DNA from: Clostridiales bacterium
Lineage (GTDB): Bacteria; Bacillota; Clostridia; Lachnospirales; Lachnospiraceae
DNA length: 64,000 nt
Assembly (NCBI GenBank): GCA_020859985.1
Contig: JAJBVD010000006.1
Location: forward strand, 1 to 64,000
Direction: 5' to 3'
Shown: positions 1 through 7,736 of the stretch, in pieces
How positions within the stretch are numbered: position 1 is the first letter of the stretch
Layout of the letters: every line of letters starts with the position of its first letter
Notes under the pieces: generated by a model
Database searches by the model: none
The model's input: only the letters and a program-made list of their open reading frames with translations
What the model was told of the DNA's origin: nothing
Program-made: the position numbers and the translations under genes

Positions 1-23
1 ACCCGGTAGGGGAGCTACCGGGT
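1..23. other. 9-bp inverted repeat at window edge
   Basis: ACCCGGTAG and CTACCGGGT form a perfect 9-bp stem around a 5-nt loop. No T-run follows on the plus strand, so it could be a terminator read on the minus strand or the end of an upstream structured RNA. The window edge hides the context. Confidence 0.4.
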
Positions 24-133
24 GTTTCGAGGGGAGTATAAATAATTAATAAGGGATTTTGTAAAAAAAATTGTTTGAAGGGTAAATTCTTTTTACGAGG
101 ATGATTATAATATAGTTTCCAGAAAAATGCAAT

Positions 134-162
134 ACATATTTTCAAAAATTATTGGAATACTA
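134..162 (+). promoter_or_regulatory. Possible forespore (sigma-G/F-like) promoter
   Basis: ACATA (134-138) and AATACTA (156-162) are separated by 17 nt and match the sigma-G pattern (GMATR, 17-18 nt, CATNMTA) except for the first base of each box. The start codon follows 37 nt later. A housekeeping -10-like TATAAT at 106-111 has no convincing -35. Confidence 0.3.
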
Positions 163-199
163 CAAGCGTAATACAAAATAACACCAGGAGGTATTAGCA

Positions 200-382
200 A
201 TGGCTAAGAACACAGCAGAAAATACGACATCGAACACGGAGAACCAGCAGAATAGAGCACAGAATTCGAGTCAGCAGCAGAATCAGCAGCAGAACAAGTC
301 GAAGAATTCTTCAAAGGATTGCGGTTCTAACAGCGCGTCCGAGCGGGACAGCTACGAAAAGGATTGTGGCTCCAGATACTAA
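200..382 (+). CDS. Small N/Q/S-rich hydrophilic protein (possible spore protein)
   Basis: This is a 60-residue protein, dominated by Asn, Gln, Ser and Lys, with two Asp-Cys-Gly-Ser motifs near the C terminus and no hydrophobic segment. A strong ribosome binding site (AGGAGG) lies about 8 nt before the ATG, and a textbook terminator follows, so it looks like a genuine monocistronic gene. The composition and the MAK start recall gamma-type small acid-soluble spore proteins, and the upstream sequence contains a sigma-G-like promoter pattern. I cannot establish homology by eye; the two cysteines are not typical of SASPs. Function is unknown; a spore role is an inference. Confidence 0.6.
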   Translation: MAKNTAENTTSNTENQQNRAQNSSQQQNQQQNKSKNSSKDCGSNSASERDSYEKDCGSRY

Positions 383-429
383 AGACAAGGAAAATGAGCC
401 GGTGCGGGCGCTGCCGCACACGTATTCAG

Positions 430-470
430 AAAGGGATGGCATTCGTGCCGTCCCTTTTTGGCGTTTTTTT
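430..470 (+). terminator. Rho-independent terminator with TTCG tetraloop
   Basis: A 12-bp stem (AAAGGGATGGCA, one T-G pair) closes a TTCG loop and is followed by T-rich sequence ending in seven T. It ends the small-protein transcript. Confidence 0.85.
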
Positions 471-580
471 AAAGATGGCATATTATAATAAAGTAAAGAA
501 GGAAAGATGCGGGACTGTCGGAATGCCGGCTGTTCGCAGGGCATTGCAGGGCAGTTTTGATATAAAGGAGGCGGGGAAGA

Positions 581-886
581 ATGGAGACGATTCCGGCAAA
601 GGAATTAGACTGGTATGTAAATAAAAAAGGGTATCTGATTGTAGACCTTCGGCCATATGAGGAGTTTGCAAGAGGCCACATTCGCGGCGCTGTCAGCGCT
701 CCGGAAGGAAAATTCGGAGCCTGGCTGCGAAAAGGGCAGGGAATGGATACACTGATTCTTTATTGTGACCGCGGTGCAATGAGCATGTCTGTGGCTCGCA
801 TGCTGGAAAAACAGGGGTGGGAAACAAAAACAGTTGTTGGCGGGATTCATGCCTATCGTGGAGAAAACCTGGTAAGTACCCGGTAA
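581..886 (+). CDS. Single-domain rhodanese-like protein
   Basis: This 101-residue single-domain rhodanese (sulfurtransferase fold) contains the CH2A-type element DLRPYEEFARGHIRGA (about residues 22-37). The active-site loop YCDRGAMS carries the catalytic Cys62, which would hold a persulfide. The length fits stand-alone PspE/GlpE-type domains. The ribosome binding site AAAGGAGG precedes the ATG closely. Substrate and sulfur acceptor cannot be inferred; the downstream methyltransferase is 160 nt away and may or may not be co-transcribed. Confidence 0.88.
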   Translation: METIPAKELDWYVNKKGYLIVDLRPYEEFARGHIRGAVSAPEGKFGAWLRKGQGMDTLILYCDRGAMSMSVARMLEKQGWETKTVVGGIHAYRGENLVSTR

Positions 887-1046
887 TAAAAACAGGAACA
901 GATGCTGCCAGGCAGTGAACATCCGTTAAGAACGTCAACCGGAATGGAACGGAGAACGTATTCTTTTTCATTGACAGAGAGCGTGTCAGCCATTAAAATT
1001 ACAGAAAGAGTCAGGAACAGCAAAAAGGGAAAGACGGGAAAAGCAT

Positions 1047-2213
1047 ATGAAAAAAATGATGGAATTGATGGCACCCTGTCATTTTGGGCTGGAAGCGGTG
1101 TTAAAAAGAGAAATCCTGGATCTCGGCTATGAGATCAGCAGTGTGGAGGATGGCAGGGTCACATTCCTTGGGGACGCGGAAGCAATTGCGATGGCGAATG
1201 TCTTTCTGCGTACGGCAGAGCGGATTCTTTTGAAAGTGGGAAGCGTGCATGCCGAGACATATGATGAATTGTTTGAGGGAACAAAAGCCATGCCGTGGGA
1301 GGAGTTCCTCCCGCGGGATGCAAAGTTTCAGGTGACGAAGGCGACTACGGTGAAAAGTAAGCTGTTCAGCCCTTCGGATATTCAGTCGATCGTGAAAAAA
1401 GCGGTGGTGGAACGATTGAAGAGCGTTTATCGGATTGACTGGTTTCCGGAGGACGGTGCGTCCTATCCGATCCGTGTGTTTTTTATGAAAGATGAGGCGG
1501 TTCTGGCATTGGATACGACAGGGGAATCTTTGCATAAAAGAGGCTATCGGAAGCTCACGGCAAAGGCTCCCATTTCTGAGACACTTGCCGTTGCACTTAT
1601 TTCTCTGACGCCATGGAAAGCGGATCGGATTCTCGTGGATCCGTTCTGCGGAAGCGGTACCTTCCCGATCGAGGCGGCTATGATGGCTGCGAACATTGCG
1701 CCCGGGATGGAACGTTCGTTTCTGGCGGAAAACTGGCAGAATCTGGTTGAAAAACGTCATTGGTATGATGCGGCAGAGGAAGCGCAGGATCTGATCCGGA
1801 TGCCGGAGGAATGCGATATTCAGGGCTATGACATTGACGGAGAGGTTATAAAAGCCGCACGAGAAAACGCGAGGCGTGCAGGCGTGGATCAGCTGATTCA
1901 TTTTCAGCAGCGTCCGGTGAGTGAGCTGCGGCATCCGAAAAAATATGGTTTTGTGATCACAAATCCGCCCTACGGGGAGCGTCTGGAAGATAAGGCGGCG
2001 CTCCCGGGCCTGTACCGGGAGATGGGGGAGGCATTTGCCAGACTGGACTCCTGGTCGGAATATGTGATCACTTCCTATGAGGATGCGGAAAAATATATCG
2101 GCAAAAAGGCGGCGAAGAACCGGAAGATTTACAATGGCATGATTAAAGCATATTATTATCAGTTCCCGGGACCGCGCCCGCCGAAGAGGAATATGCCGCG
2201 AGGTGTGGAATGA
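1047..2213 (+). CDS. THUMP-domain class I rRNA (guanine-N2) methyltransferase, RlmL/YpsC type
   Basis: This 388-residue cytoplasmic SAM-dependent methyltransferase has an N-terminal ferredoxin-like/THUMP region (about 1-165) for RNA binding and a C-terminal Rossmann methylase domain. DPFCGSGT at 198-205 is the SAM-binding motif and NPPYG at 306-310 is the catalytic (N/D)PPY motif of N-methyltransferases. The layout matches the RlmL/RlmK N-terminal half and Bacillus YpsC, which act on 23S rRNA. The exact target nucleotide is an inference. The ribosome binding site is weak (GGGAAAAG). It stands between the rhodanese and a secreted protease with no clear operon partner. Confidence 0.88.
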   Translation: MKKMMELMAPCHFGLEAVLKREILDLGYEISSVEDGRVTFLGDAEAIAMANVFLRTAERILLKVGSVHAETYDELFEGTKAMPWEEFLPRDAKFQVTKATTVKSKLFSPSDIQSIVKKAVVERLKSVYRIDWFPEDGASYPIRVFFMKDEAVLALDTTGESLHKRGYRKLTAKAPISETLAVALISLTPWKADRILVDPFCGSGTFPIEAAMMAANIAPGMERSFLAENWQNLVEKRHWYDAAEEAQDLIRMPEECDIQGYDIDGEVIKAARENARRAGVDQLIHFQQRPVSELRHPKKYGFVITNPPYGERLEDKAALPGLYREMGEAFARLDSWSEYVITSYEDAEKYIGKKAAKNRKIYNGMIKAYYYQFPGPRPPKRNMPRGVE

Positions 2214-2237
2214 TTTTTGCTGCATAAAGGCGAAAGT

Positions 2238-2263
2238 ATACTGTGAAGGTACTGAGCAGTTAC
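2238..2263 (+). repeat. H3 hairpin repeat, copy A
   Basis: A degenerate copy of the dispersed GTAACTGT/ACAGTTAC hairpin: ACTGT, then GAAGGTACTGA, then GCAGTTAC. It lies 19 nt before the protease start codon, in the same orientation. The loop is fully conserved, although the outer stem has drifted. Confidence 0.75.
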
Positions 2264-2282
2264 CACTGAGAAAAGAACGAAG

Positions 2283-3701
2283 ATGAATTGTTTTTGGAAA
2301 AAAAGGATTATAAGAACCCTTGCTGCAGGTATTCCGGCGGCCTTTCTACTGTCAGGATATTCAGTTTGCCTGCCATTCACAGGTTCGGAAGGAATGGGAT
2401 CAGCCGGGGACCGTACGATAAGCGGAATGTCAGGCAGGACTATGCGGGTTATGGCAGAGGAGGAGCTGACAGATATTTCGGTTGTCTCGGCGGAAGCGGA
2501 GACGGAGAGCATCGGAGCGGATGATTCTTTGCCCTCATACTGGTATGCAGGTGATGCAGGGAAGAAGCCTACAGTGAAAAATCAGGGAGCATATGGAACC
2601 TGCTGGGCGATCACGGCGACTTCCGCTTTGGAGTCGGCATTGCTTCCGGAGCGGCAGATCGTGTTTTCTGCTGACCACCTGACGCTTCAGAATTCTTTTA
2701 CTGCGGATGTCAATGATGGCGGCGATTACTTGATGCTGATGGCGTATCTTTGCGGCTGGCAGGGGCCGGTGACCGAAGAGGAAGACCCTTATGGAGATGA
2801 ATATTCCCCGGAAGGACTTGCCTCGGCGGTGCACGTGCAGGAGGTCCGCGTTTTTTTGGATTCTTCTATTGAAAAAATCAAGGAAACTGTGTATACTTAT
2901 GGCTCTGTACAGACATCTCTATATATGGATCATGATACAGCTACTGACGGAGCAGGATATTACAATGCATCGACTTCTTCCTATTATTATACAGAAGAAA
3001 TGACGCAGAATCATGATGTGCTGATTTTAGGATGGGATGATTCCTGGGGCGAGGAGCAGTTTGCAGTTTCACCGGATCAGAGTGGAGCGTTTATCTGCCT
3101 GAATACATGGGGAAGCGATTTTGGTGAGGACGGGATTTTCTATGTGTCGTATTCCGATCCGAATATCGGTGCTGTTGCGGTAGCTTATACGCAGATTGAA
3201 GATACTGACAATTACGATCACCTTTATCAGTATGATCCGTGCGGCTGGCAGGGACAGCAGGGATATGAATCCGAGGATTGCTATTTTTCAAATGTCTACA
3301 CTGCGGATGGGGACGAAACGCTTGCGGCGGTTGGATTTTACGCGACAGGAGAGGATGTCTCCTACGATATTTATCTGGTGCATGATTTTGACGGAACAGA
3401 CTCTTTTGCTCAGATGGAATACCTGCAAAGCGGGAGCCTGAAGGATATAGGCTATTATACCGTGGATCTGGACGCAGGGCAGGAGCTTACAGCCGGAGAA
3501 CGGTTTGCAGTGGTGATCAGAATCCATGTTCCCGGAGAGAGCAATCCGGTTGCGGTGGAATACAAATCGGATGAATATACACAGAATGTGACTATTGAGG
3601 GAAAAGAAAGCTATCTGAGCAGATATGGGAGCTCCTGGGAAAATACACAGGAAAAGTTTGCGACCAATGTCTGCCTGAAGGTTTATACAAAGGACCGGTA
3701 G
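2283..3701 (+). CDS. Secreted papain-family (C1) cysteine protease
   Basis: This 472-residue exported protein has a basic N terminus and a hydrophobic segment (about 7-30) forming a signal peptide or anchor. A C1A papain-like domain runs from about 85 to 300. Visible active-site residues are Gln101 in KNQGAYGTCW (oxyanion hole), Cys107 as nucleophile, His244 in NHDVLILGW and Asn274 in LNTWGSDFG. The remaining 170 residues look like the lectin-like beta domain that follows C1 peptidases in clostridial surface proteases. It probably degrades extracellular proteins or peptides. A copy of the H3 hairpin lies just upstream of the start codon. Confidence 0.9.
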   Translation: MNCFWKKRIIRTLAAGIPAAFLLSGYSVCLPFTGSEGMGSAGDRTISGMSGRTMRVMAEEELTDISVVSAEAETESIGADDSLPSYWYAGDAGKKPTVKNQGAYGTCWAITATSALESALLPERQIVFSADHLTLQNSFTADVNDGGDYLMLMAYLCGWQGPVTEEEDPYGDEYSPEGLASAVHVQEVRVFLDSSIEKIKETVYTYGSVQTSLYMDHDTATDGAGYYNASTSSYYYTEEMTQNHDVLILGWDDSWGEEQFAVSPDQSGAFICLNTWGSDFGEDGIFYVSYSDPNIGAVAVAYTQIEDTDNYDHLYQYDPCGWQGQQGYESEDCYFSNVYTADGDETLAAVGFYATGEDVSYDIYLVHDFDGTDSFAQMEYLQSGSLKDIGYYTVDLDAGQELTAGERFAVVIRIHVPGESNPVAVEYKSDEYTQNVTIEGKESYLSRYGSSWENTQEKFATNVCLKVYTKDR

Positions 3702-3760
3702 GACAGGCTTAATACTACAGGCGAGTACGCTGTATGCAGCGCGGGGAGGAAGGAAAGCTC

Positions 3761-4360
3761 ATGAAAAGGATCCTGTTTGCCACTGGCAATGAAGATAAAC
3801 TCAAAGAGATCCGTATGATCCTGAAGGACACGGGCGTGGAGGTTGTTTCTATGAGAGAAGCAGGAATTCATGCGGATATTGTGGAAGATGGAACGACTTT
3901 CGAGGAGAATGCTGCTATTAAAGCAAAGACGGTTATGGAACTCTCAGGTGAAATAGTACTGTCGGATGATTCCGGCCTGGAGATTGATGCTCTGGGCGGC
4001 GCTCCCGGTGTACACTCTGCACGCTTCATGGGAGAGGACACATCCTATGATATCAAAAATGCCGCGATCCTTGAGAAGCTTTCCGGTGTTCCGGAGGACA
4101 AACGCACGGCGCGGTTTGTCTGCGCGGTAGTCTGCGCACTTCCGGACGGACGGATTTTTACCTGCCGCAGAACGATGGAAGGCAGGATTGGGTATGAGAG
4201 CAGCGGAGAGAATGGTTTTGGCTATGATCCGATTTTTTATCTTCCGGAATATGAGTGTTATTCCGCTCAGCTTTCACCTGAAAAAAAGAATGAGATCAGC
4301 CACAGGGGCAAAGCTTTGCGGGGGATGCGCGACATCTTAAAAGAGGAACACATTCTCTGA
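3761..4360 (+). CDS. rdgB: XTP/dITP diphosphatase (RdgB/HAM1 family)
   Basis: This 199-residue nucleotide pyrophosphatase hydrolyses non-canonical purine triphosphates (XTP, dITP) to monophosphates, keeping them out of nucleic acids. The N-terminal FATGNEDKLKEI motif, SDDSGLEIDAL and ENGFGYDPIF are the family signatures. I chose the ATG at 3761 over the in-frame ATG at 3734 because GGGAGGAAGG lies just before it and homologues begin with M-K-R-I-hydrophobic. The gene is followed 113 nt later by a phosphodiesterase; this pair is often adjacent in Clostridia. Confidence 0.93.
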   Translation: MKRILFATGNEDKLKEIRMILKDTGVEVVSMREAGIHADIVEDGTTFEENAAIKAKTVMELSGEIVLSDDSGLEIDALGGAPGVHSARFMGEDTSYDIKNAAILEKLSGVPEDKRTARFVCAVVCALPDGRIFTCRRTMEGRIGYESSGENGFGYDPIFYLPEYECYSAQLSPEKKNEISHRGKALRGMRDILKEEHIL

Positions 4361-4473
4361 ACCATGCCGCCTTCAGGCAGTATCTGATGAAAGAATGTAT
4401 GTGATTGATACCATCATTGATTTGCGGAATGAGCAGTGAATGAGAAAGCCGCCGTAGGGGATGAGGAGAGGTT

Positions 4474-4965
4474 ATGAAAATACTGATTGTAAGCGATACA
4501 CATGGTTACGATGATAATCTGAAAAAGGCGCTGGAGCAAACCGGGCAGCCGGACTGTATGATTCATCTGGGCGATTCTGAAGGTTCTGAGGAGCATATGA
4601 GGAGCCTGGCGAACTGTCCCGTCTATATGGTGGCGGGGAACTGTGATTACTTTACCAGGCTTCCCGTTTCACGGGTGGTGGATCTGGATGACTGCCGTGT
4701 GTTTATGACCCATGGGCATTATTATTACGTATCTGTCGGTGTGCGGGATCTTGCGGAGGAGGCAAAGACCAACAGCTGCAATGTCGCCATGTTTGGTCAC
4801 ACTCACCGGCCGTTTATCGATGAAGGGGATCCGGCTCTGACCATCTTAAATCCCGGCAGTCTCTCTTTCCCTCGTCAGGAGGGGCGAAAGCCCAGCTACA
4901 TCGTGATGGAGACGGCAGCAGGGCAAAGACCTGTATACCGGCTCTGCTTTCTGGAGAAAAACTAG
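4474..4965 (+). CDS. YfcE/MJ0936-type metallophosphodiesterase
   Basis: This 163-residue calcineurin-like phosphoesterase carries the metal-binding motifs SDTHG (8-12), LGDSEG, AGNCD and GHTH (about 109-112), in the order expected for the YfcE/MJ0936 family. The enzyme class hydrolyses phosphodiesters with Mn or Ni; the natural substrate is unknown. The ribosome binding site GAGGAGAGG sits just before the ATG. It follows rdgB in the same orientation and precedes a strong promoter for the ribosomal/transcription operon. A second paralogue lies at 23339-24082. Confidence 0.9.
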   Translation: MKILIVSDTHGYDDNLKKALEQTGQPDCMIHLGDSEGSEEHMRSLANCPVYMVAGNCDYFTRLPVSRVVDLDDCRVFMTHGHYYYVSVGVRDLAEEAKTNSCNVAMFGHTHRPFIDEGDPALTILNPGSLSFPRQEGRKPSYIVMETAAGQRPVYRLCFLEKN

Positions 4966-4985
4966 GAATTGCCTGCGAAAAAAGC

Positions 4986-5014
4986 TTGACTCCCTTTCGT
5001 ATGTGTGTTACACT
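4986..5014 (+). promoter_or_regulatory. Sigma-A promoter of the rpmG-secE-nusG-rplK-rplA operon
   Basis: TTGACT (4986-4991) and TACACT (5009-5014) are separated by 17 nt. The first gene starts about 70 nt downstream. Confidence 0.75.
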
Positions 5015-5082
5015 GGACGAGCGTATGGAAGAAGGCTTTTTTTTTATGCCTAAAATGCATTTATGGAAGCGAGGTGGAAGTT

Positions 5083-5232
5083 GTGCGTGTACGTATCACA
5101 TTGGCATGTACGGAATGCAAACAGCGTAATTACAACATGACAAAGGATAAGAAGACCCATCCGGACCGCATGGAAACGAAGAAATACTGCCGTTTCTGCA
5201 GGTCGCACACGCTGCATAAAGAAACGAAATAA
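5083..5232 (+). CDS. rpmG: 50S ribosomal protein L33
   Basis: This 49-residue ribosomal protein binds the large subunit near the E site. It carries four Cys in two CxxC pairs (CTEC and CRFC), so it is the zinc-containing C+ form, as opposed to the C- paralogue used under zinc limitation. I placed the start at GTG 5083, preceded by GAGGTGG; the longer in-frame reading from 5005 would add a sequence unlike L33. It is the first gene of the secE-nusG-L11-L1 transcription unit, a conserved Firmicute order. Confidence 0.95.
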   Translation: MRVRITLACTECKQRNYNMTKDKKTHPDRMETKKYCRFCRSHTLHKETK

Positions 5233-5261
5233 TTGATAGAACGAGCAAAGGAAGTGATGAT

Positions 5262-5480
5262 ATGGCTAAGGAAGAGAAAGCTGTAAAAGACTCAAAAGTC
5301 AAGAACTGGTTCAGCGGCGTGAAAGCTGAGTTCAAAAAGATCATCTGGCCGGACAAGACCACGCTGGCGAAGCAGACCGGTACCGTCATTGTCGTTTCTA
5401 TCATACTCGGAGTGATCATCGCGATGCTGGATTTCATATTCCAGTATGGCATAGACATTCTGGTGAACATTAGTTTCTGA
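5262..5480 (+). CDS. secE: Preprotein translocase subunit SecE
   Basis: This 72-residue short-form SecE is the small clamp subunit of the SecYEG channel. It has a charged amphipathic N-terminal half containing the conserved VKAEFKKIIWPDKTTL segment (about 20-35), followed by a single C-terminal transmembrane helix (about 40-62). It lies 29 nt after rpmG and 26 nt before nusG, the standard bacterial arrangement. Confidence 0.96.
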   Translation: MAKEEKAVKDSKVKNWFSGVKAEFKKIIWPDKTTLAKQTGTVIVVSIILGVIIAMLDFIFQYGIDILVNISF

Positions 5481-5506
5481 ATGAAGTAAGGGCAGAGGGT
5501 GATTGT

Positions 5507-6022
5507 ATGGCAGAAGCGAACTGGTATGTAGTTCATACTTATTCCGGGTATGAGAACAAGGTAAAGGCCAACATTGAGAAGACGATTGAGAACCGCCATC
5601 TTGAGGAGCAGATTCTGGAGGTGCGGGTACCGCTTCAGGATGTTGTGGAGATGAAAAACGGCGTCCAGAGGACCGTACAGAAGAAGATGTTTCCGGGCTA
5701 TGTGCTTCTCAATATGGTGATGAACGATGATACCTGGTATGTCGTAAGAAATACGAGAGGCGTGACAGGTTTTGTCGGTCCGGGATCCAAGCCGGTTCCG
5801 CTGACGGACGCGGAGATGTACAATCTCGGAATCCAGTCGAATGGCATTACGGTGGATTTCGAGGTGGGCGACACGGTGACCGTCGTTGGCGGCGTCTGGA
5901 AAGATACGGTTGGAGTGATCCAGTCGATGAATCAGGCGAAGCAGAGCGTTACAATCAATGTCGAGTTGTTTGGCCGGGAAACACCGGTCGAGATCAATTT
6001 TGCTGAGATCCGCAAGATGTAA
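5507..6022 (+). CDS. nusG: Transcription termination/antitermination factor NusG
   Basis: This 171-residue NusG contacts RNA polymerase and modulates pausing, termination and transcription-translation coupling. The N-terminal NGN domain begins with WYVVHTYSGYENKVK and contains FPGYVLLNM and VRNTRGVTGFVG. The C-terminal KOW domain begins around GDTVTVVGGVWKDTVG. Length and domain order are normal. The 180-nt gap after it contains an L1-binding-site-like leader for rplK. Confidence 0.97.
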   Translation: MAEANWYVVHTYSGYENKVKANIEKTIENRHLEEQILEVRVPLQDVVEMKNGVQRTVQKKMFPGYVLLNMVMNDDTWYVVRNTRGVTGFVGPGSKPVPLTDAEMYNLGIQSNGITVDFEVGDTVTVVGGVWKDTVGVIQSMNQAKQSVTINVELFGRETPVEINFAEIRKM

Positions 6023-6093
6023 AGCAAAGGATCGTGCCACGGATCCGCGGAGCGGATTCGGAAGAATTAGTAAAGCGGCGCTACAGCCGCAAA

Positions 6094-6185
6094 GTGGGAG
6101 GGAACGAGGAAGCGCACATTTCTTGGTGCGGCTCCGGTCAGGCTGCTTTAGAAAGAGCCGGGCATACATCTCCCGACATTACCAC
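6094..6185 (+). promoter_or_regulatory. L1-binding-site-like leader of rplK
   Basis: GTGG-GA-GGG (6094-6102) can pair with CCC-GACATTA-CCAC (6172-6185), leaving the asymmetric GA / 7-nt internal loop. It resembles the ribosomal protein L1 site in 23S rRNA, where GUGGGAGG faces a strand ending AUACCAC. The intervening arm is 69 nt. L1 feeding back on the L11-L1 mRNA is established in other bacteria; its use here is inferred from this similarity. Confidence 0.65.
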
Positions 6186-6202
6186 ATAGGAGGTTCCTGA
6201 AA

Positions 6203-6628
6203 ATGGCAAAGAAAGTAACAGGTTATATTAAATTACAGATTCCTGCCGGCAAGGCGACGCCGGCTCCGCCTGTAGGTCCGGCACTTGGACAGCATGGTGT
6301 GAACATTGTACAGTTTACCAAAGAGTTCAACGCAAGGACCGCGGACAAGGGTGATCTGATCATTCCGGTTGTGATCACAGTCTATGCGGATCGCAGCTTC
6401 AGCTTTATTACAAAGACTCCGCCAGCGGCAGTTCTTCTTAAGAAAGCATGCAACATTAAGTCCGGTTCCGGAACACCGAACAAGACGAAGGTTGCTACGA
6501 TCTCCAAAGATAAGGTTCGTGAGATCGCAGAGATGAAGATGCCGGATCTGAACGCGGGCAGCATTGAGGCGGCCATGAGCATGATCGCCGGTACCGCGCG
6601 CAGCATGGGTATCACGGTAGAAGACTAA
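6203..6628 (+). CDS. rplK: 50S ribosomal protein L11
   Basis: This 141-residue L11 binds the GTPase-associated region of 23S rRNA and helps elongation factor function and stringent-response sensing. The N terminus contains the Pro-rich [20 protein letters not shown] motif (about 13-32), and the C-terminal rRNA-binding domain ends with AGTARSMGI. Length is normal. A strong ribosome binding site (TAGGAGG) overlaps the end of the putative L1 leader, so binding there could occlude initiation. Confidence 0.97.
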   Translation: MAKKVTGYIKLQIPAGKATPAPPVGPALGQHGVNIVQFTKEFNARTADKGDLIIPVVITVYADRSFSFITKTPPAAVLLKKACNIKSGSGTPNKTKVATISKDKVREIAEMKMPDLNAGSIEAAMSMIAGTARSMGITVED

Positions 6629-6639
6629 AGCCACAGAAA

Positions 6640-6667
6640 GTGGGAGGGCATTCCCCGCAATTACCAC
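6640..6667 (+). promoter_or_regulatory. Second L1-binding-site-like hairpin, before rplA
   Basis: GTGG, GA, GGG, a 5-nt loop, CCC, GCAATTA and CCAC make a compact hairpin with the same internal loop pattern as the one before rplK. It ends 2 nt before the AGGAGG of rplA. Having one copy before each gene would allow separate L1 feedback on both cistrons. Confidence 0.65.
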
Positions 6668-6683
6668 CAGGAGGTTATTTAAT

Positions 6684-7376
6684 ATGAAAAGAGGAAAAAA
6701 ATACAGAGAGGCTGCGAAAGAGATCAATCGCGCTACTCTCTATGATGTCAATGAGGCGATCGCACTGGCTAAGAAGTCAGCTGTTGCGAAGTTTGATGAG
6801 ACGATTGAAGTTCATATCCGTACCGGTTGTGACGGACGTCACGCGGATCAGCAGATCCGTGGTGCGGTAGTTCTTCCGCACGGCACTGGCAAGACGGTTC
6901 GCGTACTTGTATTTGCGAAGAACGCAAAGGCAGACGAAGCGACGGCAGCAGGCGCTGACTTCGTTGGAGGAGAAGAACTCGTTCCGAAGATTCAGAAGGA
7001 AGGCTGGCTGGACTTCGATGTAGTTGTTGCTACGCCGGATATGATGGGCGTGGTTGGACGTCTCGGCCGTGTTCTTGGACCTAAGGGCCTTATGCCGAAC
7101 CCGAAAGCCGGCACGGTGACGATGGATGTGACGAAAGCCATCAACGACATCAAAGCAGGTAAGATTGAATACAGACTCGACAAGACCAACATCATCCATG
7201 TGCCGATTGGGAAAGCTTCTTTCACAGAGGAGCAGCTCACGGACAACTTCCAGACGCTTATGGAAGCAATTATCAAGGCAAGACCGTCAGCATTGAAGGG
7301 TCAGTTCTTAAAGAGCGTGACTATTGCGCCGACCATGGGTCCGGGCGTGAAGCTGAATACGGCGAAGCTTGTATAA
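6684..7376 (+). CDS. rplA: 50S ribosomal protein L1
   Basis: This 230-residue L1 builds the mobile L1 stalk of the large subunit and assists release of deacylated tRNA; in many bacteria it also represses its own mRNA. Recognisable segments are the N-terminal [33 protein letters not shown] (the family signature, about 122-142) and the C-terminal [15 protein letters not shown]. Length is normal. It is the last gene of the operon and is followed by a strong terminator. Confidence 0.97.
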   Translation: MKRGKKYREAAKEINRATLYDVNEAIALAKKSAVAKFDETIEVHIRTGCDGRHADQQIRGAVVLPHGTGKTVRVLVFAKNAKADEATAAGADFVGGEELVPKIQKEGWLDFDVVVATPDMMGVVGRLGRVLGPKGLMPNPKAGTVTMDVTKAINDIKAGKIEYRLDKTNIIHVPIGKASFTEEQLTDNFQTLMEAIIKARPSALKGQFLKSVTIAPTMGPGVKLNTAKLV

Positions 7377-7403
7377 TTGCCGATCATAAATTTAACAAAC
7401 CAG

Positions 7404-7434
7404 ACAGCAGGCTGAAAATGCCTGCTGTTTTTTT
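7404..7434 (+). terminator. Terminator after rplA
   Basis: ACAGCAGG and CCTGCTGT form an 8-bp stem with a 9-nt loop, followed by seven T. Confidence 0.88.
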
Positions 7435-7444
7435 GAAAATTTTA

Positions 7445-7473
7445 TTGACAATGCCGCAAACCTGATGTATAGT
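7445..7473 (+). promoter_or_regulatory. Sigma-A promoter of rplJ-rplL
   Basis: TTGACA (7445-7450), a 17-nt spacer and TATAGT (7468-7473), immediately upstream of the L10 leader. Confidence 0.88.
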
Positions 7474-7483
7474 AGCAAAGATG

Positions 7484-7570
7484 ACTGCCGAAGACAGCAG
7501 GTGCCGTATGGCATAATTTCGTTAACTGAAGATCGGATTCCGATATCGGTGACGTGGCCTGCCGAGGAGT
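7484..7570 (+). ncRNA. Ribosomal protein L10 leader
   Basis: The leader of rplJ contains the two conserved strands of the L10 leader. ACTGCCGAAGACAGCAGGTG (7484-7503) can pair around a kink-turn-like core with the partner strand containing GCCTGCCGAGGAGTG (7557-7571). In other bacteria the L10(L12)4 complex binds this RNA and represses its own operon. The 7377-7736 gap is otherwise accounted for by the terminator, promoter, attenuator and a further hairpin listed separately. Confidence 0.88.
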
Positions 7571-7595
7571 GAGATTCTTATAGAAGAATTGTGAT

Positions 7596-7634
7596 GCTCT
7601 TTTGTCGGATGTGGTGACAGAGGAGTATTTTTTA
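7596..7634 (+). terminator. Attenuator-type terminator in the rplJ leader
   Basis: GCTCTTTTGTC (7596-7606) pairs fully with GACAGAGGAGT (7616-7626), including three G-T pairs, around a 9-nt loop; a T6 run follows at 7628-7633. Its position directly after the L10 leader suggests transcription attenuation coupled to L10 binding. Confidence 0.7.
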
Positions 7635-7637
7635 TCG

Positions 7638-7662
7638 TATAGGAAATTCTGTTCTTCCTATA
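7638..7662 (+). other. Short hairpin TATAGGAA/TTCCTATA in rplJ leader
   Basis: A perfect 8-bp stem with a 9-nt loop lies between the attenuator and the rplJ start. A similar hairpin with AGGAA/TTCCT core lies before the HD-domain gene at 22600-22637. Confidence 0.5.
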
Positions 7663-7736
7663 GATAGAAGCTTCACTAAAAAGGCAGTTTGGAGAACGTT
7701 CATCGTACTCCGAAAATCTATAAGGAGGTACAGATC

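Noticed and set aside
1047-2213. DNA adenine methylase of a restriction-modification system
   Set aside because: The NPPY motif alone could suggest it, but the THUMP-type N terminus and overall layout fit rRNA methyltransferases and no restriction gene is nearby.
1101-2225. 374-codon minus-strand open frame opposite the rRNA methyltransferase
   Set aside because: The methyltransferase motifs on the plus strand are clear; the antisense product has no recognisable domain.
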